A stretch of 64,000 nt of DNA, taken from Capsicum annuum. Taxonomy: Eukaryota > Streptophyta > Magnoliopsida > Solanales > Solanaceae. The first letter of the stretch is position 1. Each line of letters starts with the position of its first letter. The stretch spans positions 116,114,705 through 116,178,704 of the forward strand of contig NC_061120.1 in assembly GCF_002878395.1 (NCBI RefSeq), read 5' to 3'. Positions 11,849 to 22,700 of the stretch are shown in pieces. The notes under the pieces were generated by a model that did no database searches, had not been told where the DNA came from, and was given only the letters and a program-made list of their open reading frames with translations. The translations under genes were made by a program, and so were the position numbers.

Positions 11849-12596
11849 TGATACGAGTGAGATCACATAGATGGACTCTTGTGAGTGTGTATTGAAGTCA
11901 TCCAAGTGTATGTGCAAGAGAAGCGTAATTAAGGGCCCAAATACACACCAAAAATAGCCCACTACAAACACTAAAGGGGCAACCCACTCTTGAAGGGCTA
12001 TTATGGATATTTCACACTATTTTTGTAATATTTATAAATAGAACCTTTTAGGGTTTCATTCATTAGACTTTGATGATATTTTTAAGTTGTATAACACTTT
12101 CAAAGACAAGTCCTCTCTTCTCTTGATGAGGTAACCCAAAATTAGGGTGATACTAGTGTGGAATCACTAGTGTTACATTCACGGCTTGAGATGTTGGTGT
12201 TTAGAGGAGGTAAAGTCCCTCTTGTATCAACATAGGAGTTAGGTTAACCGTTGCGTATAGTGTTAAGGGTCCAAGAGTATCACATGTTCTTGGGTTCTTA
12301 AGATTATACCAACCAAGGTCTAACTATCTATCCTTTGTTTATTGTAATCTTGTAACCATTTGTGTATCTTGTAATGTTCAATCCATGAGTTGTTGTCTCT
12401 TGTTATTATTGTTCTTATCATATTGTTGTCCACCTTGTTGTGTTGTTGCGGTTTTGGTGTGGTTATACACATTATTATCTCATCATTGTGTAGCATTCTT
12501 GGTGTTGGACTTGTTTCCAACTTGTCTCGGGTTTGTATTGTGTTTGTAGACTGTTTTTATGGCTGTTTTGGTACAATCCATGTTGGTTCTGTATCA
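11849..12596 (+). repeat. 3' LTR of element A
   Basis: Same length as the 5' copy, ending GTATCA and followed by the target duplicate ACATA. The terminal hexamers TGATAC and GTATCA are perfect inverted repeats. Confidence 0.9.
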
Positions 12597-12601
12597 ACAT
12601 A

Positions 12602-14724
12602 TCATCTATATACAAACAAATAATGACTTTATGATTTGGAATGTTTTTTATGTACACACAGTTATCATATTCGTTTATCTTGAAACCGTCCGCCAACATG
12701 GTCTGGTCAAACTTTGCATGTTACTGTTTGGGTGCTTGTTTTAGTCCATAAAGTGACTTAACAAGTTTGCTCACTTTTCTTTCTTTACCAAGAACCACGA
12801 AACTATCAGGTTGTTTCATGTAATTTCTTTCTCCAATTCTCTATTTTAGAATGTTGTTTTCACATCCATTTGATGGATTTCAAGACCATTTACCACCACT
12901 AATGCAACCGACATCCGAATGGACATTATCATTATTACAGAAGAGTATGTGTAGAAATAATCAAGGCCTTTTTTTGTCTAACGTCTTTCACAACAAGTCT
13001 TGCCTTGTATTTATCAATAGTACCATCAGCTTTCATTTTCTCTTTGATGGTCATTTAAAACCTAAAGGTTTATTTCCTGGAGAAAGATCAACCAATTCCT
13101 AAGTGTGGTTGTTCAAGGTTGAATCAATCTCACTATTTACTGTCTTTTTTCAAAAGAATGAGTCCAAAGACGACATCATTTCTTTAAATGTTTGAGGCTC
13201 ATTTTCAAGAAGAAATGTTAAAAATCTGAACTGAAATAAGACGACGTTCTTTTATGTATGCTACGCCTTGGATTCTTATCACTAAGTACATTTTCCTTTG
13301 GTTCATCTGGAGGTCGTTTAGACCCTCCACTAGACAACTCATGTTCAATTTTATATGGATAAATGTGTTCAAAGAACTCAGCATATCTAATTCAATTATC
13401 ATATTTTTGTCGATATTTATATGTTCGAATTTATGAAACAAAAATTGACATGCTTTACTGCTTTTAGCATATTCTATGAACACACAGTCCACAGTTTTCG
13501 ATCTTATTATTACTCTTTAAGAATAGAAACTTGAACTTTGACTAGACACCTCCATACTTTGAAATATTTTAAGTTGGGTTTTCTTCTTTTTCATTTTTCA
13601 TATGAAATTAAATGTGTCTTACTATAGGGAACTCTATTGAGTATTCAGTTTGCTGTAAGGATAGCTTTCACCCACAAGTTTTGCGGTAAATATAAACTTA
13701 TGAGTAAGATATTTGTCAATTTCTTTAACATTCGGTTTATTCTTTCTGCAATTCCATTTAATTGAGGTAAATATGGGGCGGTAGTTTGATGGACAATTCC
13801 ATTTTCTAAACATATCTCCGCAAAAAGAGATTCATACTCCACCCCTCGTTTTGATCTTTTTATCCAATTGAATTTCAACTACAGTTTAATATTTCCTAAA
13901 TGCATTTATTGCTTTATTCTTACCATTTAGAAAATAAATAAAATAATATCTAGTGCAATCGTTAATAAAAATTATGAAAAAAATTCCCACCATGAAATGG
14001 TGTTAACTTCATATCACAAATGTTTGTATGAATTAAGTCTAAGGTATTAAAATTCCTTTTAATATTCTTATATGGATGCTTAACATACCTTGATTCCATA
14101 TATGTTTGACACTTTGATTTATTGCACTCAAAGTTAGGCAAAACTTTTAAATTATAATTTTCGCAAGGTATTATAATTGACATGTCAAGAACTTTCATGC
14201 CATAATTCATTTGACTCGGGTGAGTAAGAAGAAATAGAACTTTTATTGATTTCAACATTTATTACATTGATATTAAAAAGGTCATCAGTGATGTAGCCTT
14301 TACCTACATATATTTCTCTTTTACTAATTACAATTTTGTTAGAAACAAATACACATTTGGATCCATTCTTAGTCAGAAGTAAAGTATAAACCAAGTTCTT
14401 TTGCAACTCTGGAACATAAAGGACGTTGTTAAGTGTCACCACCTTTCCTGATGTCATCTTTAAGTAAATTTTTCCTATTTCTTTAACTTTTTTGGTTGCG
14501 GAGTTAGCCATAAGAATCTTCTCATTAGCTTGAGCTGGAGCATACAATGCAAATAACTCTTTGTTGGTACATACGTGTGGGTGACACCTGAATCTATCCA
14601 TTACTCTTTAGGATTTCTAACCAAGTTGCATTCCAAAATCTTAGCGCAAAGATTGTCCATTTCATCTTAGATTCAGCCATGTTGGCTTGGTCATTTTCTT
14701 GTCTTTCTTAAGGACCCATCAATT
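12602..14724 (-). pseudogene. Old copia pol remnant: protease, integrase and N-terminal reverse transcriptase
   Basis: Reading down the - strand: the protease DSG region near 14580-14600 (the Asp-Ser-Gly codons are present but thrown out of frame by a 4-nt insertion), then MANSATKKV and LKMTSGKVVTLNNVLYVPEL; the GAG-pre-integrase and HHCC part with ELWHE, LPNFECNKSKCQT and DLIHTNICDMK (13990-14200); the integrase core with RGVEYES and NGIAERINR (13690-13860); the linker with DCVFIEYAKSSKACQF (13430-13490); the RT segment EIHQMDVKTTF (about 12850-12890); and finally CLYIDD, cut at 12602 by element A. Frameshifts separate nearly all blocks. Confidence 0.85.
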
Positions 14725-15367
14725 TGATACAAGTCAAATTGGCTCCACTCTTTCGGGATTTATGCTTCAAGGACAAACATAAGGATCCACGACTTGATCA
14801 TCCTGAGGAAGCAAATACGTGATAAGAGGATATCTTGGGAAGGAGCTATATTTGATCATATCTTTAATGAAAATAATGAGTAATACTGCATTTAGATACT
14901 AGCTTTATCCACGAGAGATCATTGGTGCCAATATAGGGCCCATTTAGCATGGTTTTTTTCTTTGGGTCACTTTTAGGCCCAAATAGCATTTAGGGTCACT
15001 TTTGGGCCCAAGTTGTAATAAATGGCCTTTGGCCTATAAATAGCTAGGTTTTCCTTCAGTTTTATGGAGAAGATGATTTTGAATGAATGTACACACTTGA
15101 GAGTGTTTTATTGAAGCTTGTTGGGAGATTTATGGATTATTGAGAAATGATAGTTACTTGGGATTTCGTTCCCGTGAGTTCCTCGTAAGAGGTTGGTGCT
15201 TGTGGTAATTGATAGAAAGGTCTTAGGGTTTGATATACACTTTGGTTTCCTATCTTTATCTCTTTGTGTCAGTCTATATTTCCTTATATCCTTACTTGTC
15301 TTCTTTCGTTTCATTATTTTCTTATGTTTGTGTGTTGTTTTTATTTTTGTAGCTTCTTCTCATATTA
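14725..15367 (+). repeat. 5' LTR of element B
   Basis: It starts TGATACAAGTC and ends CATATTA. It holds the doublet TTTTAGGCCCAAATAGCATT / TTTTGGGCCCAAGTTG and a TATA-like CCTATAAATAGC at about 15034-15045 that could be the core promoter. Confidence 0.85.
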
Positions 15368-15369
15368 TT

Positions 15370-15386
15370 TGATATCATAGACGAGC
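15370..15386 (+). other. Degenerate primer-binding site of element B
   Basis: TGATATCATAGACGAGC lies right after the 5' LTR and resembles TGGTATCAGAGC with several changes. The position is as in element A. Confidence 0.55.
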
Positions 15387-17017
15387 TTGATTTCGTTTCC
15401 AAGAAGTCAATCTTGGGCCTATTTGTGTTGAAAATTGAAAATCCCCCAAAAAATTACTATTCATATTTTTGTCCTTAGGTCAAAATTTGAGTCTTTGATT
15501 CTTTGTTTTTCTTATGTTTTAGTGTTAGATTCTTGTTTCCTAACACTAGTAGAGTCTAAATACCAAATTGAGCTTCATCAGAGCTATATTGAAGATTCTA
15601 CCATTGTCGAAAGGTTGAATTTAAAGAAATTAAAAGTAGGTTTTGAAATCTGGAATTTTTGACTAAGAAATTGAGTAAAATGATGCTTGGATTTTCATTA
15701 GGAGGTAGAAAAGAGCTTCAGTTCAAAATTATATTGCATTTCGAGCAAGGGTTGAAGAGTTAGATATTTTTGAGTTTTTGGTGTTATTGAGAAAGATTCA
15801 AATCTTCATCTTGAATTTTCTTTAAAAGTTGGTGATTCATCTTCAAAAGAGAACAAAAAAGTGTGAAAAAGTGTTGGTATAAAGAACCTTTTAAAGATCC
15901 AAGAGAATATTTCAAAGAGAGGATAAATAAGGACCATTGAAAGTACACCCGGTACAACTTGCAAGCTTTTTTAGGGAGTGAGCTATGCTGGACCTACCTT
16001 TGATCTGATGCAGCAGATCAAGCGCATGTCAAACCAATAGGTTGACACCCTTCTACGTCCATCTTGTCCTCAACATGTACTCAAGGTGCTTACACATCTC
16101 AAGGCAATCCACCTTGCTTCATGGCTTGTGCTCAAGGTGCGCCAAGGCTGCCTAACACACCTCCAACGAACCTCAAGTCTTTTGAACACATAATCAACTC
16201 TCTAAATTTCATTTGTTCAGGTTTAAATCCATTAAACTCATCTTTTAATTCCATCTTTAATCTCTTTGATTCTTAACACTAGTTAACAACTAATACTCAA
16301 ACTACGTAGTTGTTTTATTAGTTCTTGTCTGTTCTTTTTTTGTGTTATATTTCTTTGTTCGTTTTGTCATTTTGATTTATTTTTTTCTTAGCTTGATTCT
16401 TGAATTCAAGTCCTTAAAATTCTTAAATGAACCATCAATAGTTGCTTACTTCTTAAATGAATCATCAATAGTTGCCTCATCTCTTTTCTTAATTATGCTA
16501 AAAAGCTATAGGTAGAGCAACTCTTGATACCCTCTTGGAGGTAATCCCAGAGACGCAACAAGATATAAAACAAATGGCTAGGGAAATGTTAAACATGAAT
16601 GAGAAGTTATCGATCATCGACTGTGGATTGGAAAACATGGATGGTAGGTTGACAAATATTAGGGAGCATTTAAAGGCCTCTTATCCTACTCTTCAACCCC
16701 ATGTCCAAACTCCCTCAAACCTACCAAATAGGACACAAGTTCCACAAATTATTGTATGACCACTCCAAATCCAAATTGGAAAATAAAATTCCAACATTGG
16801 GCCTTTGTTACACACTAACCATGATACTAGTATTTTACATAGTATCACTCCTTCATTTGTGTAGGTTCATGAACAAACAATCTCAAAGAAGTATGCAAGG
16901 AGGATGCTTGAAGAAGATGAGTTTAAAAGCCTAACATAGTTCTTATTAAAGGATTCCAAGATTGAGAGGTATGATGATAAACTTATAAAATAAATGGATT
17001 CGAGGATGAATCCTCTT
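15387..17017 (+). pseudogene. Internal region of element B with a short Gag-like coiled fragment
   Basis: Most of this 1.6 kb is non-coding. A 74-codon frame at 16535-16759 reads with a heptad-like helical stretch (TQQDIKQMAREMLNMNEKLS, then LENMDGRLTNIREHL), reminiscent of the helical N-termini of some plant Gag proteins, but it lacks a zinc knuckle and stops early. The frame at 16994-17275 runs into the 3' LTR and is not a gene. I infer that this is a decayed remnant of the coding part of the ancestor. Confidence 0.4.
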
Positions 17018-17031
17018 CAAGAAAAGGAGGA
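17018..17031 (+). other. Polypurine tract of element B
   Basis: CAAGAAAAGGAGGA ends at the 3' LTR start TGACAC (17032). Together with the preceding GATGAATCCTCTT it matches the element A context. Confidence 0.75.
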
Positions 17032-17668
17032 TGACACAAGCCAGATTGGCTCTACTCTTTTGGGATCTATGCAAGGACCAAACCTAAGGATTCACGACTT
17101 AATCATCCTAAGAAATCAAATAGGTGATTGGGAGATAGCTTGGGAAAGAGATACATTTAATCATATCTTCCAAGGAAATAATGAGCAACACCATATTTGG
17201 ATAATAGTTTGGGCTACGGGAGAGCATAGGCGCCAATATAGGTTCTATTTAGCATGGTATTTGGCTTTTGGGTAACTTTTAGGCCCAAATAGCATTTAGG
17301 GTCACTTTTGGGCCCAAGTTGTAATAAATTTCCTTTAGAATATAAACATCTAGGGTTTTCTATATTTTAGGGAGAAAATTATTTTGAATAAATGTATACA
17401 CTTGAGAGTGTTTATTGAAGCTTGTCGGAGCTTTATGGATTGTTGAGAAATTTAGGTTTCTCGGGATTCTATTCCCATAGGTCCTAATAAGAGGTTGGTG
17501 CTTGTGGTAATTGATAGGAAGGTCTAGGGTTTGATATATCCTTTGGTTGTCCTTCTTTATCTCTTTGTGTCAATCTATCTATCTTTTCTTTTATCTTTAC
17601 TTGTCTTGTTTTGTTTCATTATTTTCTTGTGTGTGTTATTTTTGTTTTTTTAGTTTCTTCTCGTATCA
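17032..17668 (+). repeat. 3' LTR of element B
   Basis: It starts TGACACAAGCC and ends TCTCGTATCA, 637 bp, colinear with the 5' copy. Its TGAC start against TGAT in the 5' LTR is a simple substitution. Confidence 0.85.
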
Positions 17669-18558
17669 CAATCTGTTGACTTGTGGCCAACCTTTTCACA
17701 AGTAAAGCAATTTCCTTTGAATTTTTTCTTAGGAGGATTGCTTTGTTGTTCATACGTTTTCTTTCTTTTCTTTGATTTATAGGGTCATCCTCCACAATAT
17801 TTGCTCCACTATTTGAGGAATTTCCTCTAAAACTCTTCTCGGCTACTTTATTGTCTTCTTCAATTCGTAACCTCACAATGAGGTCTTCAACCGACATCTC
17901 CTTTCTCTTGTGCTTCAAGTAGTTTTTGAAGTCTTTCCACAATAGTGGTAATTTCTCAATTATAGCAGCTACTTGGAAAGCCTCATTCACAATCAAACCT
18001 ACATCAAAGGTTATTTGATTATTAAGAGCACCATATGTTAAATAAAGATATTCACTAAGTTTATACCTTCCGCTAGGAGATCATGGATGATAACTTGCAA
18101 TTCTTGAACCTGCGAGATAACAGTCTTACTATCTGTCATCTTAAAGTGAAGAAATCTTGCAATAATGAACTTTTGCATTCCCGCATCCTCAGATTTGTAT
18201 TTCATCTCCAAAGCATCCCACAAATCTTTAGAGGTTTTCAGTACACATTGTACAAATCATCATGATGGTCACTCAATGTGTAGTTCTTACCTGAGAAATT
18301 CGAGTGCTTCCACGCTTCAGTTACTATAAAGCATTCCTCCGATAATTCTAGAGGGCTTTATGAGATGAATCTTTGAAGACTTAATGTAGTCAAGTAAAGG
18401 AACATTTTTTGTTTCCACCTTTTAAAATTCACATTAGAAAACTTTTTAGATTTCTCTATCGGTGCCATGGCGGGTGCAACAATTGAACGACTTGAAGTAG
18501 GAATAATTGTTACTGCGACATTTGCCATTCCATCTTTAGCATGATTTTCAACAGTCAT
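17669..18558 (-). pseudogene. Old copia Gag remnant (UBN2-type) with zinc knuckle
   Basis: From the ATG at 18556-18558 downward the - strand shows the N-terminal Gag signature FKRWKQKMFLYLTTLSLQRF, then WDALEMKYKSED, ARFLHFKM, VQELQVIIHDLLAEG, AAIIEKLPLLWKDFKNYL, and RLRIEEDNK, ending in the knuckle CFTCEKVGHKSTD at about 17674-17712. The last Cys of the CX2CX4HX4C motif is cut by element B. Breaks between the blocks are frameshifts and stops. Gag packages the RNA in the cytoplasmic particle. Confidence 0.85.
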
Positions 18559-19059
18559 TTTTACTGTCACGAAGAGACAAACAATTTAATATGTCAGAAT
18601 ACTAAATATAAGGTTTTTTAAATTTTAAACAACAAGTTGTTTCTAGTTTAATGATGAAATTTTTATATTCTTGTAATCGTCAACCGAATGAACTTTAACT
18701 CATGATAAAATTTTTATATCTTCAAATCACTATTAAATTCAAACAGAGTAGAAATCAACAAGCTTTAATCTCCAGAGATCCAAAAAATACAGATTACAAT
18801 AAATTCCTTAGATTGTTATTTTTTGGGTACAAAATGTGTATTTATCAATATGAATTTTAACACTAAGTTCAAGAACAAGTTAAAAAACTACAAACAAGTT
18901 CCAACAACTTCAAACACAAGTTCAAACGAACTATCAAAATGAAGTTTCTACTATTTTCTGTAAAAACAGTAAAACTAAACTCAAAAGAAAGTAAGATAAA
19001 GATAGAGCTGATAGATTTACGTCAACCGAATTCACAGTGTGTTCTTAAGGAATTTATTT
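18559..19059 (-). other. 5' leader of the old copia element
   Basis: About 500 bp between the gag ATG and the LTR. I could not find a canonical initiator-Met primer-binding site next to the LTR end at 19060, so the exact LTR limit here is uncertain; part of this stretch may still be LTR. Confidence 0.4.
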
Positions 19060-19636
19060 TCTTTAAGTACTCGAGATTAATGGAATATCTCTTTCCAGAA
19101 TAAAATGATTCACTTCAGAAAATAGTGATATCTCAAATTTTCTGAACTAAGAACTCAATTAACGATTTGAAAATCGCTAGTTTTTAGAAGATGAAGAAAT
19201 ATTTTTCAACTCAAAATTCGTACTTTTGCCTGAGGAAAATTTCAGGTACTTATAGCCAAAAGGTGTTGCTTCAGAAAGGAAGCAATGATTCACCAACAAT
19301 GCACTGTTTTAGAAACGTAATACACTTGCGCTGGTTCTATGCCAAACTTGTTGTGATTGCATTCGCAAATGGAGAAAAAATTTCTATTAAATTTTTGAAT
19401 TAAAAAATTCACTTATTTTTAAGTTTCAAATAAATTTTGGTTAAAAAATTAATCTCTTAATTCAATGTCGAATGAGAAACGATGACAGTGTGAAGCATAT
19501 CTTGTTGTTACCTCATGAAAGAATACTTTAAAATGTAAGCATAATTTTTTTTTCTGAGAGTAATACGGGACAACTTTACTTGTTTTAAAAGGGAGAACAT
19601 TCATTTTTCATTCACATGTTCACTTACAACTCAATA
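19060..19636 (-). repeat. 5' LTR of the old copia element
   Basis: It aligns with 3038-3820, with a deletion of about 200 bp. Its upper end CAACTCAATA (19636) corresponds to AACCCAACA (3820) in the other copy. It ends 95 bp before the start codon of RAD9, facing away from it. Confidence 0.7.
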
Positions 19637-19731
19637 TGTACTACATGGGAAAAAAAACACCCTGGGTTTTGAAGTAGTAATTTAACAAATCCTTATCCGA
19701 CGAAAATCTGCGGTAGGAAGTAGCAAAAGAA
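19637..19731 (+). promoter_or_regulatory. Remaining sequence between the copia LTR and the RAD9 start codon
   Basis: Only 95 bp of apparently non-repetitive sequence separate the retrotransposon end from the ATG. There is an A run at 19650-19657 and no clear TATA box. It probably corresponds to the RAD9 5' untranslated leader; any promoter must lie in the LTR or further off. This is inference from position. Confidence 0.5.
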
Positions 19732-22700
19732 ATGGAGTTCACACTGAGTGGAAATGCGCTGAAGACATTCACCCGATCCATCACGTGTCTTGCGCGCATT
19801 GGCAATGAGCTCGCCATTCAAGCCTCTTCTACCAAGGTTCTGTTCTTTTTCATTTGAACAATACTTTTCTTGATTTATATTTGATAAGCATCAGTTTTAT
19901 ATAGCTTCACCTCAACTAAAATCGTTCTGCATTTAATGGATTGGTTTTGCAGCTCCCCAAGTAGTAAGGGTTTTGCCAGTCACTAGGTTGTATAATTCTG
20001 CATTATGACCCTTTCTGTTGACGCGTAAGCAAATGAATGTAAAATCTTTTCTATAAACATTGTATACAATTAACTGATATATATTTCTCACTTTTTGATT
20101 TGTGGCTCGTTTAGTTAAATAGTTATGTTTGGTACAACTATCAAGTGCGGAAAAGTATTTTTCCACCTCCAAGCCTGGGGAACGATTATTATGAGTATTA
20201 TTATTATTTTGGAAATTTTTCTGTATATTTGACAAGACAAAAATTGGCCCCATCTTGTTAAATTGGAAATCATCAGCATTTGTGTGAATTGTGAGATTAT
20301 AGTTTCAGTTCATTGTTTCCTTGTTATTTTTTTGGGCAGCTCACATTTCACACTCTCAACTCCTCAAGGTCGGCCTATCTATCAATTACGTTTAAACCTG
20401 GCTTTTTTGATGTCTACACGGTTTTTGGTCCACAGATGCAATGTAGTGTGCTCTTGAAGGTATATGCTTTTAGCAATGCAGTGCTGTGTAGTCTAAGCTG
20501 TTTTGGTTTTTCAGCTACTGTATTTTAACTTACCTGGATTTTTATAGGCCATTTGTTCTGTATTAAGAACACCAATTGCCAGTATAGATCATTTGACTGT
20601 GTTATTGCCTAATCCTGATGCATCAAAGGTGCAGTGGACACTGAACTGTCATAATGGTAAGACATTTTTTTAACCCCTCCCTAAGGAACTCCCGCCCCTT
20701 TTTTCTCCCTTAGTGACTCGAATCCATAACCTTAGGGTTGGAGGTTTAGGGTGCTTACCATCCGAGCAACCTCCTCTTGTTTGTATTTTCTTAGTAAATA
20801 ACTTTGTTTTTTTAATTGGAGGAAGGGATTACTAGGTAGGAAATCAAATCCTCACCTACAAGGTTGTAGGTGAAAGTTCATTTAGCTAACCAACTGAACT
20901 ATTAAAATTCTTTATAAGGATAAGACTTTCTACGGTATTTGTCTTGAGTTTTTCCACCTTTTTCAGGATTTCCAAAAATAAAAAGGAAACTATATTCTTA
21001 GTTAGGAGCTATAGATTAGGGCAGAACATCTTTTATTTGATGGATGGACCACGTAGAGACTCACATAGCTGTAGTGTCAAAGGTCTATTGAATTTTGTCA
21101 TGATTCTCATGAATAAATATGGTCTCATTGTGTCTTCCCATGCCTTATCTTCACATTATGTCACAAGGTGATGAATTGCCAAAAAGGAGTAAGAAGAAAG
21201 GTACTGGAAACGTTAGAACAGGGAGAAACTGAGAAAGAAAGTTAAGAGGGAAGATTAAACACTCAGGCAACAACCTTTGAAGCCTCAAAATTTTGGCCCT
21301 TTGTGCTTTAATCCAAAAGGCACTTCAAAGTTGAAATCACTAGGTCACCTTTTACAGACCCTAACTTTCCCCTCCCATTCAGATGGGGATTTGCCTAAGG
21401 CAGCTTTTTCATCAAATCTTTGAATGGTGTCCAATTTCAACAATTTGTTCTTCTATACATTTTTGAATTCAACGGCTCAAGTGCAATTGCGAAGGTGTTG
21501 TCCAGTGTCCACTGTAACCCAACCTTTAGGGCCTTATGATATTTGTCCAATAGGATTTAAGCCAAAAGGCTCCTCAGTAATTATATTCAGAGCTCATATC
21601 CTTATGGCCCCTAACTTTTCTCTCCCATAGACCCAATATCTAACAAATAAATAATAGTACAATCAATATAAATTCTTAAAATTAATAAGGGATAAATCTA
21701 TTTTAAAAAAGGGCAACCCGGTGCACTAAAGCTCCTGCTATGCGCAGGGTCGGAGAAGGGCCGAACCATAAGGATTTATTGTGTACCTTACATTTCTACA
21801 AGAGGCTGTTTCCAGGTCACATGACAACAACTTTACCCGTTACTTCAAGGTTCTCCTTCGGGATAATTTTATTTATCTAATCTTATTCAGGATACAATAA
21901 CAACAACAACATACCCGGTCTAATCCCGTGAGTGGTGTTTGGGGATGGTAAAATGTGCTCAGACCTTACCCCTACATCATGGAGGTAGAGAGGCTGTTTT
22001 AGAAAGAAATTTGGCTCAAGTGCAACAAATCAAAGTAGTTATGAAAAAAGAAAATACGATAGTGAAGTAAACATTGCAACTAATAAGGAAATAAGTACAA
22101 AACATGTTGGAAAAAGAACAGTAACAACAACGAAATAATGCAGTAACTGAAACACAGTAGACAATAGTTGGTAATAGATATCAAAAGCAAGAAAATACAT
22201 GAATAAGGCTAATACTATGACATACATGGTCCAGACTCCCACCAAGCCTAATTCCACTGGAAAGCGAGACAATTTCACCTACCTACTACTAATTTTCTAT
22301 CCTAATTTGTGACCTTTGTACCCTCCTATTTATATCATGTCCTTGGTAAGCTGAAGCTACACCATGTCCTGGCTAATCATCTCTTCTCAGTACTTCTTTG
22401 GTATAATTTGAAAAATCTAGAGTTTTGTATAAAATATATCATCTCTTAGAAGCCGCATCATGCTTTTGGTAGGAAAAGCTTGACGCACTGTAAGATAAAT
22501 ACTACGATCATTTGAACGGAATTCAGCAACAAGTAACAACATACCTAGTATAGTCCTACAAAGTAGATTTTGGGGAGGGTAGAGTGTACACATACCTTAT
22601 CTCCACCTTAAAGGTAGAGAGACCCTCGGCTCAAGACAAAGACAGTCTATAAAAAAAAGTAATGGAAGTACAAAAAAACAACATATAATATTATGTGACT

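Larger units (their letters stand above)
8508..12596 (+). mobile_element. Non-autonomous LTR retrotransposon A, complete, with 5-bp target duplication
   Basis: Two 748-bp LTRs (8508-9255 and 11849-12596) flank 2593 bp. The LTRs start TGATAC and end GTATCA (GTATTA in the 5' copy). The duplicated target ACATA is present at 8503-8507 and 12597-12601. A tRNA primer-binding site follows the 5' LTR and a purine tract precedes the 3' LTR. No protease, RT, RNase H or integrase can be seen on either strand; the only long frame is the unknown ORF at 10583-11751. By eye the LTRs differ by several percent. It must have been mobilised by the enzymes of another element (inference). Confidence 0.93.
14725..17668 (+). 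mobile_element. Non-autonomous LTR retrotransposon B
   Basis: Two LTRs, 14725-15367 (643 bp) and 17032-17668 (637 bp), flank 1664 bp without any pol gene. Ends are TGATAC/GTATCA as in element A. Flanking bases are CAATT (14720-14724) and CAATC (17669-17673), a target duplication with one mismatch. The host sequence on both sides is the zinc-knuckle region of the old copia gag. LTR copies differ more than those of A, so B looks older. It is about 2.9 kb and fits the LARD/TRIM-like size range; only two short reading frames are inside. Confidence 0.88.
3038..19636 (-). mobile_element. Old Ty1/copia element, split by three nested insertions
   Basis: Two diverged copies of one LTR lie at 3038-3820 and 19060-19636, and between them, on the - strand, are Gag, protease, integrase, reverse transcriptase and RNase H remnants in copia order (18558 downward). 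Three later elements interrupt it: 4598-7771, 8508-12596 and 14725-17668. Removing them leaves about 6.4 kb. Flanking 5-mers (GGTCA at 3033-3037, TGTAC at 19637-19641) do not match, so one flank is rearranged or the ends are set slightly wrong. All coding parts have stops and frameshifts; it is a dead, old copy. Confidence 0.8.

Noticed and set aside
19933..20253. 106-codon open frame on the - strand in RAD9 intron 1
   Set aside because: It is antisense to an intron, has no family resemblance and no good start context.
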